A stretch of 64,000 nucleotides of DNA from Aalborgiella sp043769295 (GTDB lineage: Bacteria; Pseudomonadota; Gammaproteobacteria; Burkholderiales; Burkholderiaceae_C): assembly GCA_043769295.1 (NCBI GenBank), contig JAYVJL010000061.1, forward strand, positions 1 through 64,000, written 5' to 3'. The position numbers were made by a program, and so were the translations under genes. Shown one piece after another: positions 33,539 through 43,069 of this stretch. The notes under the pieces were generated by a model. That model was not told the DNA's origin. It saw only the letters and a list, made by a program, of their open reading frames with translations, and searched no databases. The first letter of the stretch is position 1, and every line of letters starts with the position of its first letter.

Positions 33539-35779
33539 TTAGTCAGGATGCTCGGGTTTCCAGCGTTTCAGCAGCAGGGCGTTGCTCATCACGCTGACCG
33601 AGCTCAAAGCCATGGCGGCACCGGCGACGACCGGGTTCAAAAAGCCAAACGCGGCCAAGGGGATACCCGCCACGTTGTAGGCAAAGGCCCAAAACAGGTT
33701 TTGCCGGATTTTGGCCACGGTGCGGTCAGAAATATCCAATGCCGCCGCGACCAGTGCGGGGTCACCGCGCATCAGGGTGATGCCTGCGGCGTGCATGGCC
33801 ACATCCGTGCCATTGCCCATGGCGAGACCCACATCGGCTGCGGCCAGTGCAGGCGCGTCGTTCACACCATCGCCCACCATGGCAACCGTGTGACCGCCCA
33901 TCTTCAGGGCGCTGATTTTGGCTGATTTGTCACCGGGCAAGACCTCGGCCATCACCTCGCCCTCTTCCGGTCGCAAACCCAGCCGGCGGGCCATGGCTTC
34001 GGCGGCGCCCAGGTTGTCGCCCGAAATCATGATGGTTTTGATACCGCGCGCACGCAAAGCAGCTAGCGCTTCTTTGGCTCCCGGCTTGGGTTCATCGCCA
34101 AAGGCCATGAGGGCTTTGAGTGTCAAGCCCTGTGTGGTGCGCTGCACCATGGCGGAGAGGGTGGCACCTTGTTGCTGCAGTTCGTCGGCTTTGGCGGTCA
34201 AGGCTCCCAAGTCGATCTTCAACTCCTGCATCCAGCGCAAGCTGCCGATCAGGTAGCTGTCCACGCCGACCTCGCCTTCGCTGCCACGACCGGGCACGGC
34301 GCGCACGTTGTCTGGCTCTTCAATCGCCAAACCGCGCGCTTTGGCGGCATCAACCACGGCGCGGCCTAAAGGATGCTCACTGCCACTTTGCAGACTGGCT
34401 GCTGCACCCAAGAGCTGTGCTTCGTCCGATGCAACGTCCGCCAGTACAAACGCCGTCATACGCGGCTTACCCAGCGTCAAGGTACCGGTTTTATCGAAAG
34501 CGATGATGTCGACTTTATGCGCCAGCTCCAGCGCCTGCGCGTCTTTGATCAAAATACCAAACTTGGCCGCCACCCCCGTACCCGCCATGATGGCGGTGGG
34601 CGTGGCCAAGCCCAGCGCACAGGGGCAGGCGATCACCAGCACGGCCACGGCGCGGATCACGGCCAGTTCAAACGAATGCCCCGTCAGCCACCAGCCCAGC
34701 AGGGTGATGAGCGCCAGCGCCAGCACCACGGGTACAAATACCGCCGAGACCTGATCGACCAGCCGCTGAATGGGCGCTTTGGCGGCCTGCGCGTCTTCCA
34801 CCAGGCGGATGATGTGGGACAGCACGGTTTCGCTGCCCACGGCTTTGACCTGCATCACAATGCGGCCATCGCCGTTGATGGAACCACCGGTCAACGCGGA
34901 CGCCGGTTCTTTGATCACAGGCAGCGGTTCGCCGGTGAGCATGGATTCGTCGACCTGGGTCTGGCCTTCCAGCAACGTGCCGTCGACCGGCAGACGCTCG
35001 CCGGGACGCACCACCAGCCGGTCTCCGACCAGCACTTCAGCCACGGGCACATCCACTTCGCCCTCAGTCCCCATCACATGCGCGATTTCGGGCCGCAAGG
35101 CGTGCAGGGCGCGGATGGCGGCAGTGGTTTGTCTTTTGGCCCGCGTTTCCAGCCATTTACCCAACAGCACCAGCGTGATCACGATGGCCGAGCCTTCAAA
35201 ATAGAGGTGCACCATGCTGTCCGGCTCAGCCGTGAGCCACAACCACATCGACAGCGCCCAACCCGCCGTGGTGCCAATGGCCACCAACAAATCCATATTG
35301 CCCGTCAGCGCCTTGAGCGCATACCAGCCCGCCTTGTAAAACCGCGCCCCGAGGATGAACTGCACCGGCGTGGCCAAGACAAACTGCACCCAAGCGGGCA
35401 GCATCCAGTGTTGGCCGAATAGATCGCCCACCATGGGCAGTGCCAGCGGTGCGGACAGCACCAGACCCACGGCGACGGGCATGAAACCCGCCCATGGCGA
35501 GGCGTCTGGCGCGTCCACCGACGCATTGGCGGCGACCGGCTCGTAGCCTGCATCCCGCACGGCACGGCGCAAACGGGCTTCCATCTGCTCGGACGGTGCA
35601 AAGACGATACGTGCCGACTCGGTGGCCAAATTCACCGTGGCAGCGGTGACGCCGGGTACTTTTTTGAGCGCTTTTTCAACCCGCGAAACGCAGGAGGCGC
35701 AGGTCATGCCGCCAATGCCGATGTCCAGACCCGCCTCCTGGCCGGTATCTGCAGGTGAGATGACGCTTGCTGTATTCAT
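33539..35779 (-). CDS. copA: Copper-exporting P1B-type ATPase
   Basis: A 746-residue heavy-metal ATPase. One N-terminal HMA domain has GMTCASC at 24-30; the membrane metal site is CPC near 383 (VIACPCALGLATP), the phosphorylation motif is DKTGTLTLGKP near 428, the SEHPLG nucleotide motif follows, and the hinge is GDGVNDAPALAAADVGLAMG. These residues mark a Cu(I) exporter (P1B-1). It is divergent from a small copper-chaperone gene 200 bp away, suggesting joint control, although no clear CueR-type operator is visible to me. Confidence 0.94.
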   Translation of the reverse strand: MNTASVISPADTGQEAGLDIGIGGMTCASCVSRVEKALKKVPGVTAATVNLATESARIVFAPSEQMEARLRRAVRDAGYEPVAANASVDAPDASPWAGFMPVAVGLVLSAPLALPMVGDLFGQHWMLPAWVQFVLATPVQFILGARFYKAGWYALKALTGNMDLLVAIGTTAGWALSMWLWLTAEPDSMVHLYFEGSAIVITLVLLGKWLETRAKRQTTAAIRALHALRPEIAHVMGTEGEVDVPVAEVLVGDRLVVRPGERLPVDGTLLEGQTQVDESMLTGEPLPVIKEPASALTGGSINGDGRIVMQVKAVGSETVLSHIIRLVEDAQAAKAPIQRLVDQVSAVFVPVVLALALITLLGWWLTGHSFELAVIRAVAVLVIACPCALGLATPTAIMAGTGVAAKFGILIKDAQALELAHKVDIIAFDKTGTLTLGKPRMTAFVLADVASDEAQLLGAAASLQSGSEHPLGRAVVDAAKARGLAIEEPDNVRAVPGRGSEGEVGVDSYLIGSLRWMQELKIDLGALTAKADELQQQGATLSAMVQRTTQGLTLKALMAFGDEPKPGAKEALAALRARGIKTIMISGDNLGAAEAMARRLGLRPEEGEVMAEVLPGDKSAKISALKMGGHTVAMVGDGVNDAPALAAADVGLAMGNGTDVAMHAAGITLMRGDPALVAAALDISDRTVAKIRQNLFWAFAYNVAGIPLAAFGFLNPVVAGAAMALSSVSVMSNALLLKRWKPEHPD

Positions 35780-35980
35780 GGTTGGATCTTAATGTGTGGC
35801 CGAGCTGCTGCCGTGATGCCTCTACCTTAGCAAACAGCATCGCTTTATCCTTGTTTCAAATCAAACATGGTGTCAAAAAGGACCAAAAGCAAGCAGGTCA
35901 TGGCCCCTGTCAAGTCGATTTACTTTAGTATTTAGCTAGGAACCTTTCCCTTTTTCCCTTTTTCCCTTTAAGGACGCCCG

Positions 35981-36181
35981 ATGAACCAAACTTTCAACGT
36001 AACCGGCATGACCTGTGGCCATTGCGAAAAAGCAGTGACCCAAGCCATCAAACAAGTTGACCCGCAAGCGGTGGTGCAGATAGACCGCAGCCAAAACAGG
36101 GTGAACGTGCAGTCAGAACAAGCACGCGATACCCTGGCTAAAGCGATTGCAGAAGAAGGTTACACGGTTGCAAGCGTCTAA
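35981..36181 (+). CDS. copZ: Copper chaperone, single HMA domain
   Basis: A 66-residue metallochaperone with the metal-binding motif GMTCGHC at residues 9-15, and the classic beta-alpha-beta-beta-alpha-beta length. CopZ-type proteins deliver Cu(I) to CopA. AAGGA precedes the ATG, itself preceded by a tract of tandem CCCTTTT units (about 35944-35969) in the leader. Confidence 0.9.
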   Translation: MNQTFNVTGMTCGHCEKAVTQAIKQVDPQAVVQIDRSQNRVNVQSEQARDTLAKAIAEEGYTVASV

Positions 36182-36205
36182 GTCGTGATCTGTCCAAACA
36201 TTAAC

Positions 36206-36253
36206 ACTATATATTTAATAGCAGTCTGGGCATAATATTCGCCGGCTAGAGTC
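36206..36253 (+). repeat. Interspersed 48-bp repeat, copy I (intergenic)
   Basis: ACTATATATTTAATAGC hairpin followed by GGGCATAATATTCGCCGGCTA and GAGTC. It lies between copZ and the TetR gene and has a TAA in the forward frame that genic copies keep open. Confidence 0.88.
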
Positions 36254-36322
36254 ATATTTATCTCTGAAAACTGATTTTTTGACGTTTTTCGAAGTTAAAG
36301 TACCTTGCAAGCCGTTTTCTAA

Positions 36323-36344
36323 ATAAATCAATCGTTTGATTTAT
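36323..36344. promoter_or_regulatory. Operator candidate for the TetR regulator
   Basis: ATAAATCAA-N4-TTGATTTAT, perfect nine-base arms, ends 17 bp before the TetR start codon. Position and symmetry fit an autoregulatory TetR-family operator. Confidence 0.6.
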
Positions 36345-36361
36345 GTGGTCTAATTCAGCCC

Positions 36362-37072
36362 ATGACTGAATCTGCCACGAAGACCTTTCCCATGCCCGCC
36401 ACAGGCCGCACACCCCGCGCGGATGGCGTGGAGGCCCGCGCCCGGCTGCTGCGTACCGCCCTGCGCCTGTTTGCCGAAAAAGGCTTTGCCAACACCTCCA
36501 CCCGCGAGCTGGCCACCGCCGCTGGCGTGAATATCGCCGCCATCAGCTACTATTTTGGCGACAAAGCGGGTTTGTACCGCGCCGCCTACGTCGAGCCCAT
36601 GGGCAACAGTTGCGCTGAAGTCCTCGTCTTTGACCCCAGCCAGACCACGCTGGAAGTGGCCTTGTGCACGATGCTGACGCAGTTTGTCGAGCCGCTGAAG
36701 CAGGGCGACCTGGTCCAGCTGTGCATGCGTCTGCACTTTCGGGAAATGCTGGAGCCGACGGGCTTGTGGGCCGAGGAGATCGACAACGGCATCCGCCCGG
36801 CGCACAGCGCGCTGGTGCAGGCGCTGTGTCTGCATTTGCAGCTGGCACAGGCGGATGACGACATCCATCGCCTCGCCTTTTCCATCGTGGGCTTGGCCAT
36901 CCACATGTTTGTGGGGCGCGACATCATGCAACTGCTGCGACCCCAATTGCAGGCCAATGACGCCGCCATTGACATCTACACCGAACGTTTGGTGGGTTAT
37001 GCCCTGGCCATGGTCGCCAGTGAGCAGGCCAGGCGCTTGAATGCCACAAACAACCCTAAAAATCATGACTAA
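36362..37072 (+). CDS. TetR-family regulator of the RND operon (CecR-like)
   Basis: A 236-residue repressor. The helix-turn-helix spans about 27-72 (ARLLRTALRLFAEKGFANTS, then AAGVNIAAISYYFGDKAGLYR). The C-terminal region (FREMLEPTGLWAEEI) resembles the DUF1956 ligand-binding domain of CecR/YbiH proteins. It is followed by nine bases and then the outer-membrane factor gene, so it heads the efflux operon and probably represses it from the operator at 36323. Confidence 0.88.
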   Translation: MTESATKTFPMPATGRTPRADGVEARARLLRTALRLFAEKGFANTSTRELATAAGVNIAAISYYFGDKAGLYRAAYVEPMGNSCAEVLVFDPSQTTLEVALCTMLTQFVEPLKQGDLVQLCMRLHFREMLEPTGLWAEEIDNGIRPAHSALVQALCLHLQLAQADDDIHRLAFSIVGLAIHMFVGRDIMQLLRPQLQANDAAIDIYTERLVGYALAMVASEQARRLNATNNPKNHD

Positions 37073-37081
37073 AGGACGCTA

Positions 37082-38623
37082 GTGAAAGCCATCAACTCTT
37101 TGCACCGGTCTAAAACAGCCATGTCGCTGCTGCTCATCAGTCCGTTCGTGCTGGCTGCCTGCGCCACCTTGGCACCGCCGGCACAGATCGCAGAACAAGC
37201 TGCCAGCCAGTGGTATGCCCCGCTGACCAGGCCTGCCGCCACGCCGCCAGCCAGCGCGGCAGCTGCGGCCTTGCCGCACCAAGGCTCGCTCGCCGCCATG
37301 AACCAATGGTGGCAAAGCCTGGGTGATCCGCTCTTGGTAGAGCTGATCAACAACGCCCAAGCCGTCAGCCCCAATCTCACCGCCGCGATCAGCCGCCTGC
37401 AACAGGCCCGCAGCGCCAGCGTGGCGGCGGGTGCGGCGCTGCTGCCCAATGTGTCCGCCAGCGCCAATGCCAGCCGTGGGGTGCCCCAGTTGTCCATTCC
37501 GGCGATTCCTGTGACCACATCCTCGCAGGCGGGCCTGCAGGCCAGCTGGGAGCTGGATGTGTGGGGCGGCAACCGCGCTGCCCGCAGCGCCGCGCTGGCC
37601 CGGGTCGAGGGCAGCGCCGCTTTGTGGCACGAAGCCCGCGTTTCCGTGGCTGCCGAGGTGGCCAACACGTATTTGAACCTGCGCACCTGTGAACAACTGC
37701 TGGCCGTGGCCCAAGAAGACGCTGCTTCACGCAGTGAAACCTCGCGCTTGACAGGTTTGACCGCCGATGCCGGCTTTACTGCCCCCGCCAACGCCGCCTT
37801 GGCGCGTGCTAGCGCGGCGCAGGGTCAAAACAACCTCAGCCTGCAGCGCACCCAGTGCGACATGCTCATCAAGGGATTGGTAGCCTTAACTACCATGGAA
37901 GAGCCTGTTTTAAGGCAAAAAATGACGGTAGCCGGCGTATTTACTGCCAAAGGTGCTATTAAATCAGAAGCAAATTCCGTGTCTACTGCCTCCACACCCT
38001 TCACACCTGTGCCCAACGTACCTGCCCAGTTGCTGGCGCAGCGCCCTGACGTTTTTGCCGCGCAGCAAGAAGTGGTCGCCGCCAGTGGCGATGTGGGCAG
38101 CGCCCAGGCTGCCCGCTACCCACGGTTGAGCTTGAGTGGCTCGGTCGCGGCGGCCAGCCTGAAAACCGGCGGCATCAGCACTGACGGCACCACCTGGTCG
38201 ATCGGCCCCTTGGCGCTCACCCTGCCTTTGTTTGACGGCGGTCAGCGCGCGGCGGCCGTCGATGTCGCCAATGCCAAGTATGACGATGCCGTCGCCAGCT
38301 ACCGCGCCAAGGTCCGCAACGCCGTGCGCGAGGTGGAAGAAGCCCTGCTCAACCTGCAAAGCACCGCAGAGCGCAATGACGCCGCCAGCATCGCCACCGA
38401 GGGCTACAGCGCCGCCTTCAAGGCCTCCGAAGCGCGTTACAAAAGCGGTTTGGGCAGCCTGGCCGAGCTGGAAGACACCCGCCGCACCGCTTTAGCCGCC
38501 AAAACCGCCTTGCTGAACCTGCAGCGCGAACGCAGCGCCGCCTGGATTGCCCTGTACCGCGCCGTGGGCGGCGGTTGGGTACAAGGCGGGATCGGCCCCG
38601 ACAAGCTGGCTGCCGCCAATTGA
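37082..38623 (+). CDS. RND efflux outer-membrane factor (NodT/OprM type)
   Basis: A 513-residue outer-membrane channel lipoprotein. It starts at a GTG (37082) with AAAGGA upstream. The signal peptide ends in the lipobox LAAC. The body has two tandem OEP repeats, with LPNVSASANASRG, LQASWELDVWGG and in the second half RPDVFAAQQEV and YPRLSLSGSV. The segment MTVAGVFTAKGAIKSEA (about residues 281-297) in the middle comes from an interspersed repeat (37924-37971) in the linker between the two repeats. Forms a tripartite pump with the next two genes. Confidence 0.92.
   Translation: MKAINSLHRSKTAMSLLLISPFVLAACATLAPPAQIAEQAASQWYAPLTRPAATPPASAAAAALPHQGSLAAMNQWWQSLGDPLLVELINNAQAVSPNLTAAISRLQQARSASVAAGAALLPNVSASANASRGVPQLSIPAIPVTTSSQAGLQASWELDVWGGNRAARSAALARVEGSAALWHEARVSVAAEVANTYLNLRTCEQLLAVAQEDAASRSETSRLTGLTADAGFTAPANAALARASAAQGQNNLSLQRTQCDMLIKGLVALTTMEEPVLRQKMTVAGVFTAKGAIKSEANSVSTASTPFTPVPNVPAQLLAQRPDVFAAQQEVVAASGDVGSAQAARYPRLSLSGSVAAASLKTGGISTDGTTWSIGPLALTLPLFDGGQRAAAVDVANAKYDDAVASYRAKVRNAVREVEEALLNLQSTAERNDAASIATEGYSAAFKASEARYKSGLGSLAELEDTRRTALAAKTALLNLQRERSAAWIALYRAVGGGWVQGGIGPDKLAAAN
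37924..37971 (-). repeat. Interspersed 48-bp repeat, copy J (in outer-membrane factor gene)
   Basis: Minus-strand reading GCTTCTGATTTAATAGC then GGCAGTAAATACGCCGGCTA. Translated on the plus strand as VAGVFTAKGAIKSEA in the usual reverse frame. Confidence 0.85.
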
Positions 38624-38646
38624 CGCACCCACCCTAACTCCATCGC

Positions 38647-39936
38647 ATGCTTTCAACCATAACCACCTTGAGTCCAACCACCATGAAAACGACGGTACAT
38701 CACAAGCTCTCCCATCAAACTGGCAAACTGCAACCCAAAATGCTCGCCCTGATCGCCGCGATTGCCATCGCTTTGGGTGGCGCCGGGTGGTGGATGAGCC
38801 AATCGGGCAAACCGGCGGCAAGTTCAGCGGCCAGCGCCCCGACAAAGACTGACAACGGCGCGTCTGCCGCCAAACCTGCACTCACAGTAAGCACCACCCA
38901 ACCCATCATCGCCAGCCTGGCCATCAACATCGCCGCGAACGGCAATGTCGCTGCCTGGCAGGAAGCCAGTGTGGGCGCGGAAGCCAGTGGCCTGCGGTTG
39001 ACGCAGGTGTTGGTCAACGTGGGTGATGCGGTGAAAAAAGGGCAATTGCTGGCCACTTTTGCAGGCGATGCCGTCCAAGCCGACGTGGCGCAGGCCAAAG
39101 CGTCGCTGATGGAAGCCGAAGCCAACGCGCTGGACGCCAAAGGCAATGCCGAGCGTGCCCGCACGCTGCAAAACACCGGTGCGCTCAGCACCCAGCAAAT
39201 CAACCAGTACCTGACGGCTGAGAAAACCGCCGCCGCCAAGGTACAGGCCGCACAAGCCACCCTGAATGCGCAAGCCGTGCGCACCCAAAACACCCAGGTC
39301 CGCGCGCCGGACAATGGGGTGATCTCCGCCCGGGGCGCGACGGTAGGCGCTGTGGTGGGTGCCGGTGCAGAACTGTTCCGCATGATCCGGGGTGGCCGTT
39401 TGGAGTGGCGTGCCGAAGTGACCTCAACCGAACTGGGCCGGGTTAAATCTGGCAGTACCGCGACGGTGACCGCCGCCGACGGCAGCACCGTGCAAGGCAA
39501 GGTACGCATGATCGCGCCCACGGTAGACCCGCAAACCCGCGCCGCGCTGGTGTATGTTGATTTGCCCGCCCACCCGTCCATCAAAGCCGGTATGTTTGCC
39601 AAGGGTGAATTTGCTTTGGGCAACGCCAATGCCTTGACGCTGCCGCAGCAAGCCTTGGTGCTGCGCGACGGTTTTACCTACGCCATGCGGGTCGAAGCGA
39701 ACAACAAAGTCTCACAAGTCAAATTGCAAACCGGACGCCGAGTCGGCGATTTGGTGGAAATTACCCAGGGTGCAAGCGCCAGCGAACGCTATGTTGCCAG
39801 TGGCGCCGCCTTTTTAGCCGATGGTGATACGGTGAAAGTCGTTGCCGCAACTACGGTTCCTGCAGTTCCTGCAGTTCCTGCAGTTCCTACAGTCGCTGCG
39901 GTCGCTGCGACGGCATCGTCTGCAACCGCCAAATAA
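38647..39936 (+). CDS. RND efflux periplasmic adaptor (membrane fusion protein)
   Basis: A protein of up to 429 residues with one N-terminal membrane helix (about 32-50), then the barrel-sandwich and alpha-hairpin of HlyD/AcrA adaptors (ASGLRLTQVLVNVGDAVKKG, VRAPDNGVISARGATVGAVV) and a beta-barrel. Two starts are possible, 38647 and 38683 (MKTTVHHK); neither has a strong ribosome-binding site. The C-terminal tail has four 9-bp tandem units (39856-39891) encoding VPA repeats, which probably vary in number. It links the outer-membrane factor to the RND pump. Confidence 0.9.
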   Translation: MLSTITTLSPTTMKTTVHHKLSHQTGKLQPKMLALIAAIAIALGGAGWWMSQSGKPAASSAASAPTKTDNGASAAKPALTVSTTQPIIASLAINIAANGNVAAWQEASVGAEASGLRLTQVLVNVGDAVKKGQLLATFAGDAVQADVAQAKASLMEAEANALDAKGNAERARTLQNTGALSTQQINQYLTAEKTAAAKVQAAQATLNAQAVRTQNTQVRAPDNGVISARGATVGAVVGAGAELFRMIRGGRLEWRAEVTSTELGRVKSGSTATVTAADGSTVQGKVRMIAPTVDPQTRAALVYVDLPAHPSIKAGMFAKGEFALGNANALTLPQQALVLRDGFTYAMRVEANNKVSQVKLQTGRRVGDLVEITQGASASERYVASGAAFLADGDTVKVVAATTVPAVPAVPAVPTVAAVAATASSATAK

Positions 39937-39958
39937 CAGCACCACTGGAGAATAATTT

Positions 39959-42900
39959 ATGAATGTATCCGCCTGGTGCATACGCAATCCGATTGCGGCG
40001 ATCATGTTTTTTGTGCTGCTGTGCTTCGCAGGCATGCTGGGCTATCAAAACATGAAGGTGCAGAATTTCCCCGATCTGGACGTCCCCAACATCATCATCT
40101 CCGCCAGTTTGCCCGGCGCATCGCCTGCGCAGCTGGAAACCGAGGTGGCACGCAAGCTGGAGAACGCGATCGCCGCGCTCGAAGGCTTGAAGAACATCTA
40201 CACCAAGGTGCAAGACGGATCAGTCACCATCACCGCCGAGTTCCGTCTTGAAAAAACAACGCAGGAAGCTTTGGACGAAGTGCGCTCCGCCGTACAGCAA
40301 GTGCGTGCTGATTTGCCCGCCGATTTGCGCGACCCGGTGGTGAGCAAGGTCAACATTTCGGGCTCTCCGGTGCTGGCTTACAGCATCCGCAGCAAAGCGA
40401 TGGACGACGAGGCGTTGTCCTGGTTTGTAGACGACACCTTGAGCCGCCGCCTGCTGTCGGTCAAAGGCGTGGGCTCTGTCAGCCGCGTGGGTGGCGTCAA
40501 CCGGGAAGTGCGCATTGCACTGGATACAGCCAAAATGCAGTCGCTGGGCATCACCGCGTCCACGGTTTCCCGGATGCTGGCGCAGGTCCAAATGGACACA
40601 GCGGGTGGGCGAACCAACCTGGGCAGCAGCGAGCAGCCGGTGCGTACCTTGGCCACCGTCAAGTCAGCAGCCGAATTAGGCGCACTGGAGTTGTCCTTTG
40701 GCGACAACCGCAAGGTGCGTTTGAGCGACATTGCCGAGGTGAAAGACACGATTGCAGAACAGCGTGCCAGCGCCTTTTTGAATGGTGTGGCCGTGGTTGG
40801 TTTTGAAGTCTCACGCAGCAAAGGGGCCAGCGAGGTTGAAGCCGGTCGGGGCGTTCGCGCCGCGCTGAAAGAACTCCAGGTTACCCATCCAGACATGGAA
40901 CTCACCGAGGCGTTTGACTTTGTGACGCCTGTGGAAGAGGAATACCAGGCATCGTTGACGCTGCTGATTGAAGGTGCGCTGCTGGCGGTGCTGGTGGTGT
41001 GGCTGTTTTTACGCAACTGGCGCGCAACCTTTGTCACCGCCGTAGCCTTGCCTTTGTCGGTGATTCCCGCCTTCATCGGCATGAATTACCTCGGTTTCTC
41101 CATCAACGTGGTGACGCTGTTGGCGCTCAGCCTGGTGATTGGTATTTTGGTCGACGATGCGATTGTGGAGGTCGAAAACATCGTCCGTCACCTGCGCATG
41201 GGCAAATCACCCTACCAGGCGGCGATGGAGGCGGCGGATGAAATTGGCCTGGCTGTGATTGCCACCACCTTCACGCTGATCGCTGTTTTCTTGCCCACCG
41301 CCTTCATGAGCGGTATTGCCGGCAAGTTTTTCAAACAATTTGGCTGGACCGCATCGCTCGCTGTATTTGCATCACTGGTGGTCGCTCGTATGCTGACACC
41401 CATGATGGCGGCCTACTTGCTCAAACCCATTGTTGATCATGTTGAAAACGACGGCCTGTTGATGCGCTGGTATCTGCGTGCGAGCCGCTGGAGCATCAAG
41501 CACCGCATCATCACCGCCGTCGCTGCGGGTGCCTTTTTCGTCGGCTCCATCATGCTGATTCCGCTATTGCCCACCGGCTTTATTCCACCGGACGACAACT
41601 CGCAAACACAGGTCAACCTGGAGCTCCCACCAGGCACAAAGTTGGCACAGACGCAGACGGCGGCTGAAGCAGCCAGGCTGTTGATCAGCAAAGTTGAACA
41701 CGTCAAATCGGTCTACACCACCGTTGGCGGTGGCGCGGCGGGCACAGACCCTTTTGCACCCGGCGGTGCAGCAGAGTCACGCAAGGCCACATTGACCATT
41801 TTGTTGACCGACCGTGGAGAACGTCCGCGCAAACAGGGGATTGAAAACAATATCCGCAAGGCCTTGGAAAGCTTGCCCGGTGTGCGCAGCAAAGTTGGCT
41901 TGGGTGGCTCAGGGGAAAAATACATCCTGGCTTTAACCGGTGAAGACCCGATTGCATTGGCCAGTGCCGCCAGCGCTTTGGAGAAAGACCTGCGCACGAT
42001 TCCCGGCCTGGGAACCATCGCTTCGAGCGCCTCATTGGTTCGCCCAGAGGTCACCATCCGTCCAGACTTTGCGCGCATGGCTGATTTAGGCGTCACAAGT
42101 GCCGCCATCGGTGAAACGCTGCGCATTGCTACCGTTGGCGACTATGACTCTGCGTTGCCCAAACTCAATCTATCACAACGCCAAGTACCGATTGTGGTGC
42201 GCCTGGCAGACAACGCGCATACCGACCTGGCCACGCTGGAACGTCTCATGGTGCCCAGCAGCAAAGCGGGCGGGGGATCGGTGATGCTGGGCCAGGTTGC
42301 CAGCCTTGAGCTGTCGGGCGGGCCTGCCGTGATTGACCGCTTCAACCGCGCACGCAACGTGCAGTTTGAAGTCGAACTTTCAGGTCAAGCATTGGGTGAC
42401 GTGACTGTCGCCGTTCAAAAATTGCCCTCTATCCAGAACCTGCCCGCAGGCGTGAAACAAGTCACGATCGGCGATGCCGAGGTTATGGGCGAGTTGTTTG
42501 CCAGCTTTGGCTTGGCCATGTTGACAGGCGTACTGTGCATCTACATCGTCCTGGTGCTGCTGTTCAAAGACTTCTTGCAACCCGTCACCATTTTGGCAGC
42601 CTTGCCATTGGCACTGGGTGGTGCGTTTATCGGTCTGTTGATTGCCCAAAAAAGCTTCTCGATGCCATCGTTGATCGGTTTGATCATGCTGATGGGTATT
42701 GCCACCAAAAATTCAATCTTGTTGGTGGAGTACGCGATCGTGGCGCGCAGAGACCATGGCTTGACACGCCTGGAAGCGCTGATAGACGCCTGTCACAAGC
42801 GTGCCCGTCCGATTGTGATGACCACCATTGCCATGGGGGCGGGCATGCTGCCCATCGCCTTGGGTTTGGGTGCGGCGGACAGCAGCTTCCGCTCACCCAT

Positions 42901-43069
42901 GGCTGTTGCGGTGATTGGTGGTTTGATCACCTCTACTTTACTAAGCTTGCTCGTTGTGCCAGCGGTGTATACCTTTGTCGATGATCTGGAGCATCTGCTG
43001 GTGCGGGGCATGCAACGGCTGCGCGGCGTTAAATACCAGCAGCCCCACGAGGCGTCATCACAAGTTTGA
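39959..43069 (+). CDS. RND efflux pump, HAE-type inner-membrane transporter
   Basis: A 1036-residue proton-driven multidrug/solute exporter with the AcrB architecture: N-terminal helix, large periplasmic domain, six more helices, repeated. The proton-relay pair is D-D in VIGILVDDAIVEVENIVRH near residue 398, and the second-half helix 10 region is KNSILLVEYAIVARRDHG. The DD pair marks the organic-compound (HAE) group rather than metal pumps. Its 3' end overlaps the convergent hydrolase gene by 12 bp. Substrate not assignable. Confidence 0.93.
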   Translation: MNVSAWCIRNPIAAIMFFVLLCFAGMLGYQNMKVQNFPDLDVPNIIISASLPGASPAQLETEVARKLENAIAALEGLKNIYTKVQDGSVTITAEFRLEKTTQEALDEVRSAVQQVRADLPADLRDPVVSKVNISGSPVLAYSIRSKAMDDEALSWFVDDTLSRRLLSVKGVGSVSRVGGVNREVRIALDTAKMQSLGITASTVSRMLAQVQMDTAGGRTNLGSSEQPVRTLATVKSAAELGALELSFGDNRKVRLSDIAEVKDTIAEQRASAFLNGVAVVGFEVSRSKGASEVEAGRGVRAALKELQVTHPDMELTEAFDFVTPVEEEYQASLTLLIEGALLAVLVVWLFLRNWRATFVTAVALPLSVIPAFIGMNYLGFSINVVTLLALSLVIGILVDDAIVEVENIVRHLRMGKSPYQAAMEAADEIGLAVIATTFTLIAVFLPTAFMSGIAGKFFKQFGWTASLAVFASLVVARMLTPMMAAYLLKPIVDHVENDGLLMRWYLRASRWSIKHRIITAVAAGAFFVGSIMLIPLLPTGFIPPDDNSQTQVNLELPPGTKLAQTQTAAEAARLLISKVEHVKSVYTTVGGGAAGTDPFAPGGAAESRKATLTILLTDRGERPRKQGIENNIRKALESLPGVRSKVGLGGSGEKYILALTGEDPIALASAASALEKDLRTIPGLGTIASSASLVRPEVTIRPDFARMADLGVTSAAIGETLRIATVGDYDSALPKLNLSQRQVPIVVRLADNAHTDLATLERLMVPSSKAGGGSVMLGQVASLELSGGPAVIDRFNRARNVQFEVELSGQALGDVTVAVQKLPSIQNLPAGVKQVTIGDAEVMGELFASFGLAMLTGVLCIYIVLVLLFKDFLQPVTILAALPLALGGAFIGLLIAQKSFSMPSLIGLIMLMGIATKNSILLVEYAIVARRDHGLTRLEALIDACHKRARPIVMTTIAMGAGMLPIALGLGAADSSFRSPMAVAVIGGLITSTLLSLLVVPAVYTFVDDLEHLLVRGMQRLRGVKYQQPHEASSQV

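Noticed and set aside
34373..35422. A 349-residue open frame on the plus strand
   Set aside because: Antisense shadow of the copper ATPase gene.
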